The translations under genes and the position numbers were made by a program. A model generated the notes under the pieces. It saw only the letters and a list, made by a program, of their open reading frames with translations, was not told where the DNA came from and did no database searches. Positions 6,135-8,113 of a stretch of 8,113 nucleotides of DNA are shown here, piece by piece. Positions within the stretch are counted from its first letter, which is position 1, and the number at the start of each line of letters is the position of its first letter. Source of the stretch: an uncultured Clostridia bacterium (GTDB lineage: Bacteria; Bacillota; Clostridia; Acetivibrionales; CALMWN01); the NCBI GenBank assembly GCA_937873555.1, contig CALMWN010000225.1, positions 1-8,113 on the forward strand, written 5' to 3'.

Positions 6135-8113
6135 TTAATCATATAATTGTATTGATATCATCTGATGCCCGGAAAGCTTCGGCAGGATAAATTCCGCGCG
6201 GCTGCCGTTCATGGAGAAGTCAAGCGTGCTCCCTTCCGGTACGCAGCTGATTTCTCTGACCTTTCCGGGCACATTTACCGATAATTTGATGTTGTAAAGC
6301 GGGATTACATCCTCAAGTACGTCAATATCAACCGAGCGTCTTTCAGGGATGTAATGCAGCAGATGCAATATCCATCGGTTTTCCTTCTTCTGCTCGTTTA
6401 TGGAGGCAAGCATTGTAGAAGGCCCGTCATGTTTTATAAGCCTTTCCGGAAGCAGCATTTCAATGGCATTCAAGAAGAGCTGCCTGCACCAGCGTGGAGC
6501 ATTGCGGTGATACTGTGTGAAAATGGGATGGGCAAAGTAAATACAGCGTCCCTTCCTGACTATGCCGGAATAGCCCTCTTTTCCCGAGGAAGGAGCCTGA
6601 CGGTGGGAACAGAAGCTTTTGTAGGTCCTGTTGAAATAAGGCAGTATAGTCTCTGCCAATACTTCACTGCCTGTTTCAGCCTCTACCTCCAGACCTTTTA
6701 TGTACATTGCATGTTCGGTTTCAGGCACCCCCGCTGCGATTTTACCCTTTGGAAGTAGATAATCGGCATAGTCATGTCTTTCAAAATACCTCCCCCACGC
6801 AGGAAGCGCGTCAGGCGCCAGGGCTGCCTCTGCTTTGATCTTTACATCCAGCTCCTTCAAGGCAAAATTATTTTTCTCATCATTAAGCCCGGACTCAAAG
6901 GAAGCAATTAAACCTCCTCCGCCATCAAGGTATTTTTTCAGCCTGGCTGCAAATTCTTCAGAGACAGGTATGTTATCGGGCAATACCAGCAGCTTGTATG
7001 GCGCAAGCTCACTTTTCGAGTCCAGTATGTCGAATTGATGTGCACTTTCCTGGAGCATTCTTACAATACCCTGCGATGCTGGAGGTATATTCGTCCTTCC
7101 TGCAGTAACGGAGCCCAAAAACTCTTCAGGAGAAAACACTCCTATCTCGGTTACAGCCTTGGCACCCATACACCAGGGTTCCTTTTTCTCAACTTCGGAG
7201 TAAACCTGTCCTATGAGCTCATAAACAGGACCGGAAAGCCTGCCTGAAGGCTCAAGCTGATCACCGATCAGGCACTTTGAGCCCTGTGCCAGCATGTTGA
7301 AGCACTCGAATTCCAGGGCGGCCCTGTTCTTGAAAGAATGGAAATCCCCCCATGATGTATGGAACTTTCCGGTATGAGTCAGGCAGTCGATGCCGAAGTT
7401 TCTTGCATAGCGAATTGTTATCGGAAAATGCAGGTATCCCCACCCTCCGCTCGGCAGGGATTCCAGCTCAAAATGGGTGTATGCGTCAACAACAGGCCTG
7501 TGCGCGGTGCCTATATGTCCCCTGTTGTAAAAAATACTGCATTCCTTGTTATACTGACGTATGAAATTCGTCATGTCTGTTTTAAACCCGTTTATCATCT
7601 TCTGTGCATATTCCATCCTGTTTTCCGGTTTTGTCGGGTCAAGCCCCGATTCCTCCATTCCCTTCCTGCAGTATTTACAGGAGCAATCAACAGGTTTTAC
7701 GATATCAAAGAACAGCCCGTCGCAAGGCAGCATATCCAGTACTTCCTTTGTATGAGCCTTCAGGAAATCCCTGTAGGGTGTATTTACGCACAAATTCGCA
7801 TAAAAGCCCGGTGTATATGGCTTCTGGGTGTATGCATAGCTGATGCCTCCATCCTCGGTGACCGCAACCCATTCAGGATTTTCTGCGGCTGTAAGATAAT
7901 CCCACTGCACGGTTATGTATATCGGCACCCTTATGTCATGCCTGTGACAAGCTTCTATCTGTTCCTTCAAAAGATTTTTATTTGTAAGTTTCGGATGTAT
8001 TTTTTCCGGAAAAGCCTTGGAATCATAATACATCATTCCATGGTGGCATCTGGCAAAGCATGTAATGGAATTTATATGTGCCTTCTTAAGTGTTGATGCG
8101 AATTCTTCGGGAT
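6135..8113 (-). CDS. GHL6-type glycoside hydrolase-like protein with beta-galactosidase-trimerisation-like domain (5' truncated by window edge)
   Basis: The reading frame is open to the window end, giving 658 visible residues; the first Met (8036) is internal, since PEEFASTLKKAHINS, ITCFARCHHG and so on precede it in frame. Numbering here is from that Met. Residues to about 290 resemble the hypothetical glycosyl hydrolase 6 (GHL6) TIM-barrel: CHRHDIRVPIYITVQWD (30-46), CDGLFFDIV (105-113, acidic D111) and FELESLPSGGWGY (189-201). Residues about 295-530 look like the Rossmann-type domain of beta-galactosidase trimerisation modules, with YKLLVLPDNIPVSEEF (347-362) and YLDGGGGLIASF (369-380). 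Residues about 545-633 form a beta-rich C-terminal domain. No signal peptide is visible, though the N-terminus is missing, probably by a few dozen residues. Many such proteins are annotated as alpha-amylase family or beta-galactosidase-like. The architecture and the fucosidase/importer context would also suit a GH151 alpha-L-fucosidase; that is recollection-based inference and the catalytic residues are unassigned. Confidence 0.8.
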   Translation of the reverse strand, partial: PEEFASTLKKAHINSITCFARCHHGMMYYDSKAFPEKIHPKLTNKNLLKEQIEACHRHDIRVPIYITVQWDYLTAAENPEWVAVTEDGGISYAYTQKPYTPGFYANLCVNTPYRDFLKAHTKEVLDMLPCDGLFFDIVKPVDCSCKYCRKGMEESGLDPTKPENRMEYAQKMINGFKTDMTNFIRQYNKECSIFYNRGHIGTAHRPVVDAYTHFELESLPSGGWGYLHFPITIRYARNFGIDCLTHTGKFHTSWGDFHSFKNRAALEFECFNMLAQGSKCLIGDQLEPSGRLSGPVYELIGQVYSEVEKKEPWCMGAKAVTEIGVFSPEEFLGSVTAGRTNIPPASQGIVRMLQESAHQFDILDSKSELAPYKLLVLPDNIPVSEEFAARLKKYLDGGGGLIASFESGLNDEKNNFALKELDVKIKAEAALAPDALPAWGRYFERHDYADYLLPKGKIAAGVPETEHAMYIKGLEVEAETGSEVLAETILPYFNRTYKSFCSHRQAPSSGKEGYSGIVRKGRCIYFAHPIFTQYHRNAPRWCRQLFLNAIEMLLPERLIKHDGPSTMLASINEQKKENRWILHLLHYIPERRSVDIDVLEDVIPLYNIKLSVNVPGKVREISCVPEGSTLDFSMNGSRAEFILPKLSGHQMISIQLYD

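Noticed and set aside
8034..8036. ATG at 8036 as the start of the GHL6-type protein
   Set aside because: The frame stays open to the window edge and the upstream residues, including ITCFARCHHG, belong to the same domain. No ribosome binding site precedes this ATG.
7359..8096. 245-residue plus-strand open frame
   Set aside because: It is antisense to the GHL6-type gene, whose barrel motifs are clear on the minus strand.
1..8113. CRISPR array, tRNA/rRNA genes, phage or defence genes
   Set aside because: No regularly spaced repeats, RNA-gene signatures or matching protein motifs were seen on either strand.

Overview
The window looks like one end of a draft-genome contig from an anaerobic, low-to-moderate G+C Firmicute, most likely a polysaccharide-degrading clostridium. 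The signs are an oxygen-sensitive class III ribonucleotide reductase (NrdD), strong AGGAGG-type ribosome binding sites, a Gram-positive-style lipoprotein solute-binding protein, and a CUT1 sugar importer encoded without its own ATPase. All six genes are on the minus strand, so transcription runs from position 8113 towards position 1.

The right and central part (8113 to 1427) is a carbohydrate-uptake locus. In transcription order it holds: a large glycosidase-like protein of the GHL6/beta-galactosidase-trimerisation type whose N-terminus lies outside the window; a 157-bp gap; a sugar-binding lipoprotein; a 13-bp inverted repeat; two CUT1 permeases; and a cytoplasmic GH29 alpha-L-fucosidase. 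The simplest reading is that the lipoprotein captures an oligosaccharide, the two permeases import it using an ATPase encoded elsewhere, and the two intracellular glycosidase-type proteins trim it. The GH29 enzyme points to fucosylated glycans. The first protein may be a second fucosidase (GH151-like), but that is inference.

The left part (1426 to 25) is a separate unit. A promoter with a perfect TTGACA -35 and an extended -10 drives nrdD. Two good matches to the NrdR repressor box and one weak one, spaced 31 and 34 bp apart, lie over and downstream of the promoter. The nrdD gene is open for 402 codons and then stops abruptly where genomic DNA meets a 24-base Illumina Nextera transposase adapter at positions 1-24. 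That truncation is a sequencing/assembly artefact, not biology.

I found no tRNA, rRNA, CRISPR array, insertion sequence or phage gene. Nothing here is clearly a new system. The points most worth following up are the function of the GHL6-type protein, the three-box NrdR layout, and the hairpin between the binding-protein gene and the permease genes.
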